Assembly: GCA_965230525.1 (NCBI GenBank)
Contig: OZ246008.1
Span: 1,612,001-1,676,000 of the forward strand
Length of the DNA: 64,000 bases
DNA from: GCA-002733465 sp965230525
GTDB taxonomy: Bacteria; Pseudomonadota; Gammaproteobacteria; Enterobacterales; Kangiellaceae
Reading direction: 5' to 3'
The translations under genes were made by a program, and so were the position numbers. The notes beneath the pieces were generated by a model that saw nothing but the letters and a program-made list of their open reading frames with translations, had not been told where the DNA came from and did not search any database. Each line of letters opens with the position of its first letter. The first letter of the stretch is position 1. This document shows positions 44,045-53,022 of this stretch, piece by piece.

Positions 44045-45061
44045 CTATTTGAGTCCAACTTGCCAAGTCACATCGCGTTGCGTTTGAGTCACTTTATCTT
44101 GCACACCTAAAATACATGCAAAAAGTGCCATTCTTACTAACACGCCGTTATCAGTCTGACGAAAAATGGCTAATCCTGGTTCCTTGTTTAAATCATTATC
44201 TAACTCGTTGGCATTATTGCGCGAATCTCTTGGAAGAGGGTGCATAATCACCGCGTTGGGTAAGCAATGATCGGAATAGATTTGTTTATTCAAACGGAAA
44301 TAGCCTTTGTATCGATTGGCTTCTTCTTCAGAAGCAAAACGCTCTTCTTGAATACGGGTTTGGTAAATAATATTCGCTTGAGACAAGCCTTTTTCAAGAT
44401 TACTGCCAATTTCAACTTGGTGTCCTGCGTTAACGAGCAAATCCACATATTGGCTGGGTAAGCTAAGGGCTTCTGGTGCTACAAGCTGAATTTTTAATCC
44501 AGAATAGAGTGCCAGTAAATGGCACAGCGAGTGAACGGTTCGACCGTGTTTCAAATCGCCCAATAGGGTTAAGCTTAGTTGGTGAATGGATTGCCCAAGT
44601 CGGGCCAACTCATCTTTAATCGTAAACAAATCGAGCAACGCCTGAGTCGGGTGCTCATTAGGGCCATCACCACCATTAATTACGGGGACTCGACTACCAG
44701 TTGAAAATTCCGCGACTGAATGTGGCTCCGGGTGTCGCATTACAATTATGTCACTGTAGCCGGATAATACTTGAGCGGTATCATAGAGTGACTCGCCTTT
44801 AGCTAAGGCTGAATTAGAGAGGCCTGTGGTTTCTCTCACTTCACCGCCTAACAAGTTAAATGCGCTACCAAAACTGACTCGAGTTCGAGTGCTCGGCTCG
44901 AAAAACATATTTCCAAGCACGGCACCTTCTAATACCCGGGTGACCTTTTGTCGACCCGCAAACGGGCGCATTGCTTCAGCAACTCTGAATAAGGTATCAA
45001 TAGAATCTAGGTTTAAATCTTTGACTGAGAGTAAATGCTGTCCAGTGAATGGCATTGTCAT
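44045..45061 (-). CDS. pyrB: Aspartate carbamoyltransferase, catalytic chain type
   Basis: 338 residues from ATG 45061 (a further ATG at 45055 is also possible). Motifs: FEPSTRTRVSFGSAFNLLGG (carbamoyl phosphate site), HPTQALLDLFTI and MRHPEPHSVAEF, and LLGDLKHGRTVHS (aspartate side). First committed step of pyrimidine synthesis. This is the longer family seen in some gammaproteobacteria, about 30 residues more than the E. coli PyrB of 311 and with no pyrI regulatory gene next to it. Ornithine carbamoyltransferase is less likely because the aspartate-specific region is present. Confidence 0.92.
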   Translation of the reverse strand: MTMPFTGQHLLSVKDLNLDSIDTLFRVAEAMRPFAGRQKVTRVLEGAVLGNMFFEPSTRTRVSFGSAFNLLGGEVRETTGLSNSALAKGESLYDTAQVLSGYSDIIVMRHPEPHSVAEFSTGSRVPVINGGDGPNEHPTQALLDLFTIKDELARLGQSIHQLSLTLLGDLKHGRTVHSLCHLLALYSGLKIQLVAPEALSLPSQYVDLLVNAGHQVEIGSNLEKGLSQANIIYQTRIQEERFASEEEANRYKGYFRLNKQIYSDHCLPNAVIMHPLPRDSRNNANELDNDLNKEPGLAIFRQTDNGVLVRMALFACILGVQDKVTQTQRDVTWQVGLK

Positions 45062-45319
45062 TCTCACTTAATTTCAAATGCGGCTATTTTATGCTTTTTC
45101 GTGGCAATTGGGTATTTATTTAAAGTCTAAAACTTCTATTGTTGCAATGCTAAAGCATGCTTGGTGCGTGATCTGACTGGCTATTTTGTATTTATTCGGC
45201 TAAAAGGGTAGGATTGAAACATCCGAGTCGGCCCGTACTAGCCATAAATAGCACTTTTCAGTGGGGCGGCGCATTGTTAATCTAAGTAGTAAGGAATCGT
45301 TAGGGGCACAAACGCAATC

Positions 45320-46612
45320 ATGTTTCGCTTATTAGTCAGGTTGTTGATTTTCGCAGTGGTTATTAGCCTCAGTCTATATGTTGGCGTGCAATGGAAGTTA
45401 AAACAAGATCTTGAGCAAATTGATAAGCAGCTGGGTTCGGCAATTAAATTCAGCTACGAAACATCGGCCATCACCCTGACCGGCCAAGTTGTTGTAGGTG
45501 GTGTTGAACTAAGGTTTATTCATCCGAAAATTGATGTTTCGGTTAATAAAGTTAAGTTAAGTACCGGCTCAATTTTTGATATGGCATTTTTGAGCTCACT
45601 GTTCCGAGAAAAAACACTACCCGAAAATTTTAGCTTAATTCTCGACCAAGTCGTGATTCCACTTACCCCCGATTTAGTCAAACTGATCACTGCAGTGGAA
45701 CAACCTGATAGCTGGAGTCGGATGGCTGCAGTCGGCTGTGGCGAAGTTCGTAGCATCGGTATGAGTCAATATTTTGCAATGGGATATGACTATTTAGTTT
45801 TCTCAAGTGAAACTCGTTATTCACGAGATAGTTTTAATGGGCATTTAATTGGCTCAAGCCGTTTCTCAATAGAAGAAACGGCTGATGTTGTTTTGAAATT
45901 TGATATAGCTAATTTTTTCGAAAGTCTTGATACCCGAAGCGCAAGACCGATTGAACCCTCAATCGAGTCCATGACCATTGATATTTTAGACCGCGGTTAC
46001 AACCGTCATCGCAACGAATATTGTGCAATTAAATCAGAACAAAAAATAGAAGAGTATTTGGGCAATCATGTGATTGCAGTGAAACAAAAGTTTGCGCAAG
46101 CAGATATTAATATCACGCCAACAGGAATTCGTTTTTACACCGAATACTTGCAGCCTTCGAGCCGACTAAATATCAATATTACACCTAAACCAAGCTTTTC
46201 GTTGGCCGACTTTGGTTTTTATAATGAAAGCGAAATTCGCGATATCTTAGGCTTAGATCTTAAGCTAAATGGCAAAAATATCGGTTTGTTATTTAAAGAT
46301 TGGTCTCATGATAAGTTTGCACAAATAGCGTTTACTGACTCTTCCAGCTCTCAGAGTGACCAAGAAACAAAACGGTTTGAAACTGTTGTGGTTCGCCGCA
46401 CATTTGAAACAGCGCCAATATCAAGCATTAGAACACAAGTCGGTGCGCAGGCCCGATTGACTCAATATGATGGCAAAGAGTTTCTTGGTAAAATCATAAA
46501 AATCGAAGACCAGCGAGTGTTTCTTGCAACTCCACGAGATGGCGGAACGGTTCAACGTTCTCTGCCGCTAAGCCAGGTTAAGAAACTAGAAATTCTAACT
46601 CGAACTCCCTAG
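45320..46612 (+). CDS. Uncharacterised membrane-anchored protein
   Basis: 430 residues, not recognised. One N-terminal transmembrane segment (about 4-24) and then a long soluble, probably periplasmic, part with beta-rich segments such as FSYETSAITLTGQVVVGGVELRF and repeated DxT/SI patterns; Cys at about residues 142 and 237. The last 60 residues form a separate small domain (RLTQYDGKEFLGKIIKIEDQRVFLATP), which looks like an Sm/SH3-like beta barrel. It may be one of the periplasmic, lipid-handling AsmA-like or DUF945-type proteins, but that is a guess. Single gene, no partner. Confidence 0.8.
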   Translation: MFRLLVRLLIFAVVISLSLYVGVQWKLKQDLEQIDKQLGSAIKFSYETSAITLTGQVVVGGVELRFIHPKIDVSVNKVKLSTGSIFDMAFLSSLFREKTLPENFSLILDQVVIPLTPDLVKLITAVEQPDSWSRMAAVGCGEVRSIGMSQYFAMGYDYLVFSSETRYSRDSFNGHLIGSSRFSIEETADVVLKFDIANFFESLDTRSARPIEPSIESMTIDILDRGYNRHRNEYCAIKSEQKIEEYLGNHVIAVKQKFAQADINITPTGIRFYTEYLQPSSRLNINITPKPSFSLADFGFYNESEIRDILGLDLKLNGKNIGLLFKDWSHDKFAQIAFTDSSSSQSDQETKRFETVVVRRTFETAPISSIRTQVGAQARLTQYDGKEFLGKIIKIEDQRVFLATPRDGGTVQRSLPLSQVKKLEILTRTP

Positions 46613-46649
46613 CAAATGAGTAACGCATAATTCCTTTTTTAGTATTTCT

Positions 46650-47090
46650 TTAAAATTGTGGTTTTATAACAACAAGAATAACCACAGCAAAAAGAATCAA
46701 CACTGGAAATTCGTTAAACCAACGATAAAAAACATGCCCATGTTGCGAATTTTTTTCTGTGAATTTTTTCAAGTAATGGCCACACCAAAAATGATAAACC
46801 ACTAATGTTGCCACCAGTAAAAACTTTATTTTAAACCACAATGCACTCATTAGTCCTGGGTTTAAATGCACCATCCAAATCCCCAATGCAATGGTAATTA
46901 GCATAAATGGTGTGACAAAACGATAAAGTTTTCTCGCCATGTTTAAGAGCTGTTGATAACCTTGATCAGATTCCGCCATTGCAAGGTTGACATAAATTCT
47001 AGGTAGATAAAATAACCCAGCAAACCAGCTGGTCATAAAAATAATATGAAAGGCTTTTAACCATAAGTAGGTCATATCAATACTCGTCAA
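46650..47090 (-). CDS. hemJ: Protoporphyrinogen oxidase HemJ
   Basis: 146 residues, four membrane helices. LKAFHIIFMTSWFAGLFYLPR has the conserved His of the UPF0093/HemJ family, which oxidises protoporphyrinogen IX in bacteria without HemG or HemY. Short loop with HFWCGHYLKKF. The start used is ATG 47090; an in-frame ATG at 47075 is alternative. Lies between two convergent-type units and has its own promoter region. Confidence 0.88.
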   Translation of the reverse strand: MTSIDMTYLWLKAFHIIFMTSWFAGLFYLPRIYVNLAMAESDQGYQQLLNMARKLYRFVTPFMLITIALGIWMVHLNPGLMSALWFKIKFLLVATLVVYHFWCGHYLKKFTEKNSQHGHVFYRWFNEFPVLILFAVVILVVIKPQF

Positions 47091-47227
47091 ACTGCACTTG
47101 CGAGTATCTTATCCTAAATGAAGAAAGTTTGTAATATTTGTCCTTTTTATACTGATTGTGCGTCTTACCATGGAAACCAAATCGTGATTGCCGATAAGCA
47201 ATAAAATCATAATCAGGGCATCAGGCA

Positions 47228-47264
47228 TAAAAAAAACGGGGACTCCATGAGTCCCCGTTTTGTT
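47228..47264. terminator. Bidirectional terminator
   Basis: AACGGGGACTC (47235-47245), CAT loop, GAGTCCCCGTT (47249-47259), flanked by A and T runs. It lies 22-60 bases past the stop of the minus-strand DUF4097 gene. Confidence 0.92.
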
Positions 47265-47286
47265 TTAAAAAATAGCAGAACAAATT

Positions 47287-48057
47287 TTATTTAATCGACA
47301 CAGGGCCTTTTACATCAGTCATTTTTAAGCCGCCGCTGCCTTCTTCCAGAATAGTCAGTCCGTTGCGCAGCTTTTTAACATGAATACTGCCAGAGCCATC
47401 GTCTATCGTGACTAGGCCACCCACATCGTAAACTTCAAGGCTTCCAGAGCCGTCTTCAACATTGACCGTACCAGTGACTTGGCTGATATCCAAACTGCCA
47501 GATCCATCTTCAACATCTAAATTACCGGTGACATTAACAATATCGAGACTGCCAGAACCATCGTCAACCTTTAAGTCTCCTTCAATATTTCTTATCTTAG
47601 TGCTGCCAGAACCATCATTTACAGACACATCATTTTTAATATCTTTGATGGACATCGAACCTGAGCCATCTTTTACATCGAGAATCAAACGCTGAGGCAC
47701 CCGAATGGTAAGATCTATTTTAGGGCTGTCTCCGCCCCAGCTAAAACCGCTTTTACTACCAGCGTCCGCTTCAAGTTCAATAGTGTCGCCAGATTGCTCT
47801 AGAGTCAGTTTTATATCTTCATCTTCCGCTAAAATGTCAGCAGTTACCTTGACTTCATCGAGCCCAGCTTCACCAACTATTTTGAGGAATCCTGCGCCTG
47901 CATCTATTTTCAATTTTGAAATACCTGAGGCAGAAATTTTCATTTCGCGCGTATCTTCATATTCAAGCGGACCGGCATTTACCGCGAAACTTGCCGCAAT
48001 CGCAAAGCTTCCGGCAATAAGTGCTGTTGTTTTGTTTAGTTTTGATGAATTCAACAT
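47287..48057 (-). CDS. DUF4097 family exported beta-repeat protein
   Basis: 256 residues, signal peptide about 1-28 (ends FAVNAG). After a first region (about 30-130) there are seven successive 18-residue units, six of them with DGSGS, the last EEGSGG: each reads roughly DGSGS-x-x-hydrophobic-x-x-hydrophobic-x-x-x-hydrophobic-x-hydrophobic. This arrangement fits a beta-helix or stacked beta-sheet such as DUF4097/adhesin-type domains of anti-sigma or adhesive proteins. Role unknown. Divergent or upstream spacer is long and carries a palindrome at 48268. Confidence 0.88.
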   Translation of the reverse strand: MLNSSKLNKTTALIAGSFAIAASFAVNAGPLEYEDTREMKISASGISKLKIDAGAGFLKIVGEAGLDEVKVTADILAEDEDIKLTLEQSGDTIELEADAGSKSGFSWGGDSPKIDLTIRVPQRLILDVKDGSGSMSIKDIKNDVSVNDGSGSTKIRNIEGDLKVDDGSGSLDIVNVTGNLDVEDGSGSLDISQVTGTVNVEDGSGSLEVYDVGGLVTIDDGSGSIHVKKLRNGLTILEEGSGGLKMTDVKGPVSIK

Positions 48058-48387
48058 GGGTGGCTCCCTTTAGTGTTTTATAAATCGGGTTTTTTATTTG
48101 TTAATCTAAAAATCAGCATTGTTTGGTCAAAAAACTACTGACCATATTTAAACTAAAGCCAATGCTTTAGTACTGCTAGAACTATTAGCAAACGACGTGC
48201 CAGAATAAAAACACCCTAAAATCAATAAGATAGTTGATTTATGTCGGGCGAAATCCTTAGCTATTAATGGTCGACTTGGCTAATTTAGCCAAATTAGCCA
48301 AGTCGACCAATATTTACCCCTCATTATAGAGACGTAATCACTGCTCAAATGGTTTGAGTCAGAACCTCACCTCGGGAAAATCGTCAG
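48058..48387. other. Intergenic spacer with long palindrome
   Basis: 330 bases between the DUF4097 gene start and the ATP-grasp stop. It contains the perfect inverted repeat at 48268-48309; outside that I see no gene and no clear promoter. Confidence 0.55.
48268..48309. repeat. Perfect 19-base inverted repeat with AGCC loop
   Basis: Left arm TGGTCGACTTGGCTAATTT and right arm its exact complement, 4-base loop. A nested shorter palindrome (TTGGCTAA-T-TTAGCCAA) inside means alternative hairpins. No T-run follows, so it is not a normal intrinsic terminator; could be a cruciform, a regulator site or the remnant of a small mobile repeat. Confidence 0.9.
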
Positions 48388-49263
48388 TTAGGGCTTGTAT
48401 TGCTCAAAGTATTCGACAAACGCTTCTGCAAAGCGACTAGCCGACTGATCATCCATATTAAAATATAAAGATGGTTCAATGAGTTCCGCTTCCATAATCG
48501 CAAAACTTGATTCAAAACGCACAAAATCAAGGCGAGCATATAGCGATTGGTAAGGGATGGCCGACAAAACTTGCTCCGAAACATCAAGTAGTGTTTGTTC
48601 AGGTGTAATGCTAGTAAGCTGACCGCCGAACTCTTCTTGCACTCTAAAGTCATTTTCTTTTGGGCTTTTTAAAATGCAATGGCTAAAGTGTCCGTTAAAA
48701 AAGAAGATTGAATATTCACCTTCATCGATAATATTTTGTACAAATGGTTGAATCATAAATTCGCGTTGACTAAACAACTTAATCAGTTCATCTGCTTGGG
48801 CTTCTGCCTGCTGTTTATTCAATCTAAAAGTGTCAAATGCTCCGGCGCTAATGCATGGCTTAACAATAATGCAATCACTATCAAACTGCTGAAAGGCATT
48901 TCGTAATATGTCGAGAGAAATAGTTTCTCCCCAATAGGTGGGAACGAGTTGAACACCTTTAGTCTCAAGTGCAGCGAGATATTTTTTATTGATATTCCAC
49001 TTAACAAGATCGATAGGATTGGCGAGCAGCGCCGAGGATGCTTCAATGGCTTCTAATACGTTTAAAAAGTCCTCACAATGTTCTTGATAGTCCCAAGGCG
49101 AACGAATGATCACGGCATCATAATCGTCCCAGTTTACCTGAGTATCGCGCCATGAAATATCAAACGCTTGCCAACCCAGCTTTGCGAGTGGTGCATGTAA
49201 CAGTGAATCATAAATTTCAAATGAACCCGAATCGTCCATGGTTAGCAAAACGCATTTTTTCAT
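48388..49263 (-). CDS. ATP-grasp domain protein
   Basis: 291 residues, RimK/glutathione-synthetase-like ATP-grasp. DSDCIIVKPCISAGAFDT holds the ATP Lys (VKP), and EYSIFFFNGHFSHCILKSP and YARLDFVRFESSFAIMEAELIEPSLYF (with the metal-binding E-x-N-like ending) complete the fold. Members ligate an acid to an amine with ATP; the substrates cannot be named. The N-terminal 95 residues have the pre-ATP-grasp fold. No partner gene of a pathway nearby; it is 88 bases from the DUF523 gene on the same strand. Confidence 0.85.
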   Translation of the reverse strand: MKKCVLLTMDDSGSFEIYDSLLHAPLAKLGWQAFDISWRDTQVNWDDYDAVIIRSPWDYQEHCEDFLNVLEAIEASSALLANPIDLVKWNINKKYLAALETKGVQLVPTYWGETISLDILRNAFQQFDSDCIIVKPCISAGAFDTFRLNKQQAEAQADELIKLFSQREFMIQPFVQNIIDEGEYSIFFFNGHFSHCILKSPKENDFRVQEEFGGQLTSITPEQTLLDVSEQVLSAIPYQSLYARLDFVRFESSFAIMEAELIEPSLYFNMDDQSASRFAEAFVEYFEQYKP

Positions 49264-49350
49264 TGAGTGATCCTCGGCAATTGTGTCGATTGTCTATTTG
49301 TTAATTAGTTTATTCGCATATTTCTATTGATTTTTACAAAATCGTACTTC

Positions 49351-49851
49351 CTAAAACGCATTCTCTAAAATACATTGCTTAAAATACAGGTCAGCAGATT
49401 CTAGCTGATTGTGACTAAACACTTTAATTTGATGCTGTCTTAAAAGTCGCGTGGTCAAACCTTCGCCTTTAATTTTATTCCCAGAAAAATTCCCATCATT
49501 AATAAGGCTACTGCCACAGGACGGACTACCCTCGGTTAATATCGCCAGTTTAATATTGTATTGTAAACAAAGCTGTAGAGTATGGTTGGCGCCGTCGGTA
49601 AACGCCTGAGTTACATCCTCACCTTGGTTGGTGAGCACGGTTATCGCGCTGGCCTCGGCATCTTGGATTTCAGCGGGGGGGCGAGGTATGCTCAATCCTC
49701 CGCTTACTTCCGGGCATTGTTTAATTAAATATCCGGCTTTTGACCATTGCTCAATAATCGGGTGAGCAATCAATTTATGTTGGCCATCATATCGAACTGA
49801 GTCGCCAAGTAAGCAAGCGCTGATAAGTATTTTAGGATTAGAAGTATTCAA
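49351..49851 (-). CDS. DUF523 domain protein
   Basis: 166 residues with the DUF523 pattern: ILISACLLGDSVRYDG, CPEVSGGLSIPRPPAEI, and AILTEGSPSCGS. The invariant Cys, one in each of these, are present; they probably bind metal. The family is often fused to DUF1722 and its role is uncertain. Same strand as the ATP-grasp gene but with an 87-base gap. Confidence 0.88.
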   Translation of the reverse strand: MNTSNPKILISACLLGDSVRYDGQHKLIAHPIIEQWSKAGYLIKQCPEVSGGLSIPRPPAEIQDAEASAITVLTNQGEDVTQAFTDGANHTLQLCLQYNIKLAILTEGSPSCGSSLINDGNFSGNKIKGEGLTTRLLRQHQIKVFSHNQLESADLYFKQCILENAF

Positions 49852-50156
49852 TTTGATTTAGCGCGTCGGGTGATAGAGTCGTCACAATATGGCGATTGCG
49901 TAAAGTGGCTATCTTAGCTAAAACCAAACCAAATACCAATCATTGTAAAACACTCTCTGATAATGCAAGGGTTATTATTTGCTGGATTGCAATTTAGAAC
50001 CAGAATGAACAAGTGGCAATGCATACTCGGTCAAAAAATCGAATTAATGGTTCAAAAACACTACACTTAGCGAAATCGAGATGTTATTTTTATGCTGTAA
50101 TTCTGGGCACAATAGAAACTACAACACCTCTCAAAAAACTAAATAAGGAACAAATT

Positions 50157-50996
50157 ATGATCAAAGTCTTGAGTCAGCGTTTTTCAAAGTCACTAAAGTG
50201 GGCAGCTCTAGCTGTCGGATTGAGCGGCTTAAGTGGACAGGTAATCGCCCAAAACTCATTGCAAGAGTTGGCTGTGGGCAAGCATCGTAGCGAACAGCAT
50301 ATTCAGCGTAATCAATACCGTAATCCGGTAGAAACACTTAAATTCTTTGGCATTAAACCCGACATGACCGTGGTTGAAATATCACCGGGTGGCGGCTGGT
50401 ATACTGAAATTTTAGCCCCTTACCTTCGTGAAAAAGGTCACTATATTGCGGCGGGATTTGATCCTGAGTCTAAAGTAAATTACTACAAACGAAATGCTAA
50501 GAAATACGCGGATAAATTGGCTAAAAATCCAGAGCTTTACGACAAAGTCGAGTTAACCATCATGGAAGCGCCAGAAAAACTTGATTTCGCTAAGCCGAAC
50601 TCAGCCGATATGGTGGTATCTTTTAGAAATACCCATAATTGGGCTGGTCGTGGACATGCGGAACAAGTCTATCAAGCTATTTTTAAAGTACTAAAGCCTG
50701 GCGGCATTTTTGGTTTAGTACAGCACCGAGCTGGAAAAGAGCATCCAAAAGATACTAGCGGCAAGTTAGGTTACTTGAAAACTGAGGAAGTGATTGCAAT
50801 GGCTAAAAAGGCTGGCTTTAGGGTTGCCGAGCAAAGTGAAATTAATGCCAACCCAAAAGACACCAAAGATCATCCTCATGGAGTTTGGACGCTTCCACCC
50901 AATTATCGACTAAAAGATAAAGACAGAGAAAAATATCAAGCCATCGGTGAAAGTGATCGAATGACCATTAAGTTCGTAAAGCCTGCGCTTAAGTAA
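50157..50996 (+). CDS. Exported SAM-dependent methyltransferase-like protein
   Basis: 279 residues from ATG 50157, chosen because AAGGA lies 8 bases upstream and a Sec signal peptide begins there (MIKVLSQRFSKSLKW, hydrophobic, cleavage about residue 31, VIAQ). A longer open frame from 50013 exists but has no ribosome site. The Rossmann motif I is VVEISPGGGWYTEIL; motif IV is around SADMVVSFRN; motif VI around LKPGGIFGLVQH. Such COG4798-type proteins are common in Proteobacteria. S-adenosylmethionine is not known in the periplasm, so it may use another ligand or the signal may be an anchor. Confidence 0.88.
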   Translation: MIKVLSQRFSKSLKWAALAVGLSGLSGQVIAQNSLQELAVGKHRSEQHIQRNQYRNPVETLKFFGIKPDMTVVEISPGGGWYTEILAPYLREKGHYIAAGFDPESKVNYYKRNAKKYADKLAKNPELYDKVELTIMEAPEKLDFAKPNSADMVVSFRNTHNWAGRGHAEQVYQAIFKVLKPGGIFGLVQHRAGKEHPKDTSGKLGYLKTEEVIAMAKKAGFRVAEQSEINANPKDTKDHPHGVWTLPPNYRLKDKDREKYQAIGESDRMTIKFVKPALK

Positions 50997-51071
50997 AACT
51001 TGATATTAATAGCCCTCAGGAGTTTAACTCGTGAGGGTTATGATTACCCAATTTGTTATTAGTACCTTTGT

Positions 51072-51551
51072 TTGAAAAATACTTCCCACACAATCCGCGC
51101 AGCGCGTGCCGAAGAAAGTCAGCAACTTTCCGAACTGGCTATTCGATCAAAAGCTCATTGGAATTATTCCGACCAATTTATAAAAGAATGTGTTGACGAG
51201 TTAACTTATTCGGCCGAACAAATTTCCAGCACAGAGCGTTGGTTTTTTGTAGTCAGTTCAGCTCTTGAATTGAAAGCATTTTATCAGTTAGTAAAAATGA
51301 ATCCTGATGTGCTCGAACTAGATGCTTTGTTTGTTGAACCACAATTTGTAGGTCAGGGATTAGGAAGAATTTTATTTGAACATGCTGTTCAACTTGCGAA
51401 GGGCATGGGCTATTCTAAGATTGAGATTCAGAGCGACCCTAACGCAACCGAATTTTACCTTAAGATGGGATGCGTTCAGGTTGGAGTGTTAGAATCGCAA
51501 AGTATTGCTGGTCGGTTCTTGCCACTTTTAAATTTTGACCTAACACTTTAG
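51072..51551 (+). CDS. GNAT family N-acetyltransferase
   Basis: 159 residues, TTG start at 51072; no strong ribosome site nearby and no other start fits better. Typical GNAT fold: N-terminal IRAARAEESQQLSELAIRS, acetyl-CoA loop VEPQFVGQGLGRILFEHAV (Q/RxxGxG/A type) and ATEFYLKMGCVQVG near the end. The substrate is unknown. Small gap of 25 bases to the NIF3-type gene, same strand. Confidence 0.85.
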   Translation: MKNTSHTIRAARAEESQQLSELAIRSKAHWNYSDQFIKECVDELTYSAEQISSTERWFFVVSSALELKAFYQLVKMNPDVLELDALFVEPQFVGQGLGRILFEHAVQLAKGMGYSKIEIQSDPNATEFYLKMGCVQVGVLESQSIAGRFLPLLNFDLTL

Positions 51552-51576
51552 TGAACCCGATTAACAAGGAGTTAAA

Positions 51577-51897
51577 ATGTATTTGCTGAGTTTTTATGTA
51601 CCAGAAACTCACTTAGAACAAGTGAAGTCTGCTTTATTTGATAGTGGTGCAGGGCAAATTGGAAACTATCAGTCTTGTAGTTGGGAAGTAAAAGGCCAAG
51701 GCCAATTTAAACCGATGGATGGCAGCACCCCCTTTCTTGGTGAATCGGGAAAGGTTGAAACGGTCACTGAGTATAAAGTTGAAATGGTTTGTGAGTCCGA
51801 AAAAGTAAAGGTCGTTATTAAAGCGCTCATTGACGCCCATCCCTATGAAACTCCGGCTTATCATCTGCAACAGGTAATGACATTAGATGATTTGTAG
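51577..51897 (+). CDS. YqfO/NIF3-like protein
   Basis: 106 residues with the CutA-like YqfO fold: YLLSFYVPETHLEQVKSALFDSGAGQIGNYQSCSWEV and HPYETPAYHLQQV. Short YqfO-type proteins of this kind are widespread and probably bind metal; exact role unknown. AAGGAG lies just upstream of the ATG. Its TAG stop at 51895 is the left edge of the accessory island, and the rhs remnant reads on in the same frame directly after it. Confidence 0.9.
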   Translation: MYLLSFYVPETHLEQVKSALFDSGAGQIGNYQSCSWEVKGQGQFKPMDGSTPFLGESGKVETVTEYKVEMVCESEKVKVVIKALIDAHPYETPAYHLQQVMTLDDL

Positions 51898-51972
51898 GGA
51901 ATCTTTTTAATAGATCGGGGTAGAAAGAGAACTCTTGAAAGAATTGACCCACAAGAAATAGCATCTTTAAGT

Positions 51973-53022
51973 GTGTTAAGAACTTTGCAAGGATTCGCAG
52001 AAATAACAGATAGGGGATTTACAGATCACGAACACTTAGACGAAGTAGAATTGATTCACATGAACGGACGAGTCTACGATTATAATCTTGGGCGATTCTT
52101 GTCGGTCGATCCGTTTATTCAAAGCCCAACTAATACGCAAAGTCTGAATCCCTATTCATATATTCTGAATAACCCATTAGCTGGAGTTGACCCATCAGGA
52201 TATCAATCTTGTACGAAAAATGATGACGTAGGCTGCTTGCTCAGCAAAGATGACGTTATTAATACTCTAGAGGATAGCGATGGAAACACTATCGCATCGT
52301 TTGTGCACGTTGGTGGCGGAAAGTTTGACGTGTATAATGGCGCTTTGAGTCAGAGCAAGGTTAATCAGGTAACTGCTGATTTAATAAAGAGTACTGTAAG
52401 TTTGTTGGCATCGGATAAGCTTGGCCCCAATGAAAATCAACACGTCCCACTAACCAAGGAAGAGCGAGCATTCGCCGCAGACGGCAACCTTAAAGACTAC
52501 TGGAATTCTCGAAATGAGCGTGTTGACCCGTGGGCAAAAGCAGGTTTGGCGCTTTGGGACCCAGAACATAAAGATGTCACTGATGCTCATCGTGACATGG
52601 CAAAAGTTCTTAAGGGAAGACTCCTCTATGAAGGCATTATGTCTGGCAATATATCTTCCGATTCCACTGTCAAAGAAATGCAGGTCTTTATGAGAAAAGT
52701 CGGCGTGGCCGTAATGGAAGGTCATGCTCAAGCTGTTTCGGTTGATTACAACGATAGGCTAGGGAACCGATGGGGTGTATTAGATAAGTTCCAAGGTGCA
52801 AAATTTCATCATAAAGTTTTTCAAAGTATGGGATTACCGGCAGCAGTGTACGGAGGTACGCCCATAGGTGTTGGCGGTTATGTTCCATTCATTGAAATAC
52901 AAGCGAACGTTTCAAATTGGGTTGCAAGTTTAAATCCTGACATAAAAGCTCACTGTGGTTATATGTGCTTTGGCCAAGGCTACATTTCTAATGAGGATAC
53001 CCATCATGACCCTATGCAATAA
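51973..53022 (+). CDS. Rhs core tip fragment with C-terminal domain of unknown type
   Basis: 349 residues from GTG 51973; the frame is open back to 51898, immediately after the NIF3-type stop, with Rhs-like residues from about 51910 (GRKRTLERI). Residues 14-77 are the end of a Rhs core: RGFTDHEHLDEVELIHMNGRV..., RFLSVDPFIQSPTNTQS, YSYILNNPLAGVDPSGY. Residues 78-349 are the variable C-terminal region, which I cannot match to a known toxin; it has a Cys/His-containing end (HCGYMCFGQG...HH). The ~1000-residue N-terminal part of a normal Rhs (with PAAR or signal) is absent, and no ribosome site precedes the start, so expression is doubtful unless recombined into another rhs. Confidence 0.75.
   Translation: MLRTLQGFAEITDRGFTDHEHLDEVELIHMNGRVYDYNLGRFLSVDPFIQSPTNTQSLNPYSYILNNPLAGVDPSGYQSCTKNDDVGCLLSKDDVINTLEDSDGNTIASFVHVGGGKFDVYNGALSQSKVNQVTADLIKSTVSLLASDKLGPNENQHVPLTKEERAFAADGNLKDYWNSRNERVDPWAKAGLALWDPEHKDVTDAHRDMAKVLKGRLLYEGIMSGNISSDSTVKEMQVFMRKVGVAVMEGHAQAVSVDYNDRLGNRWGVLDKFQGAKFHHKVFQSMGLPAAVYGGTPIGVGGYVPFIEIQANVSNWVASLNPDIKAHCGYMCFGQGYISNEDTHHDPMQ

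Noticed and set aside
50013..50156. Longer start for the exported methyltransferase
   Set aside because: Removes the signal peptide from the N-terminus and has no ribosome site.
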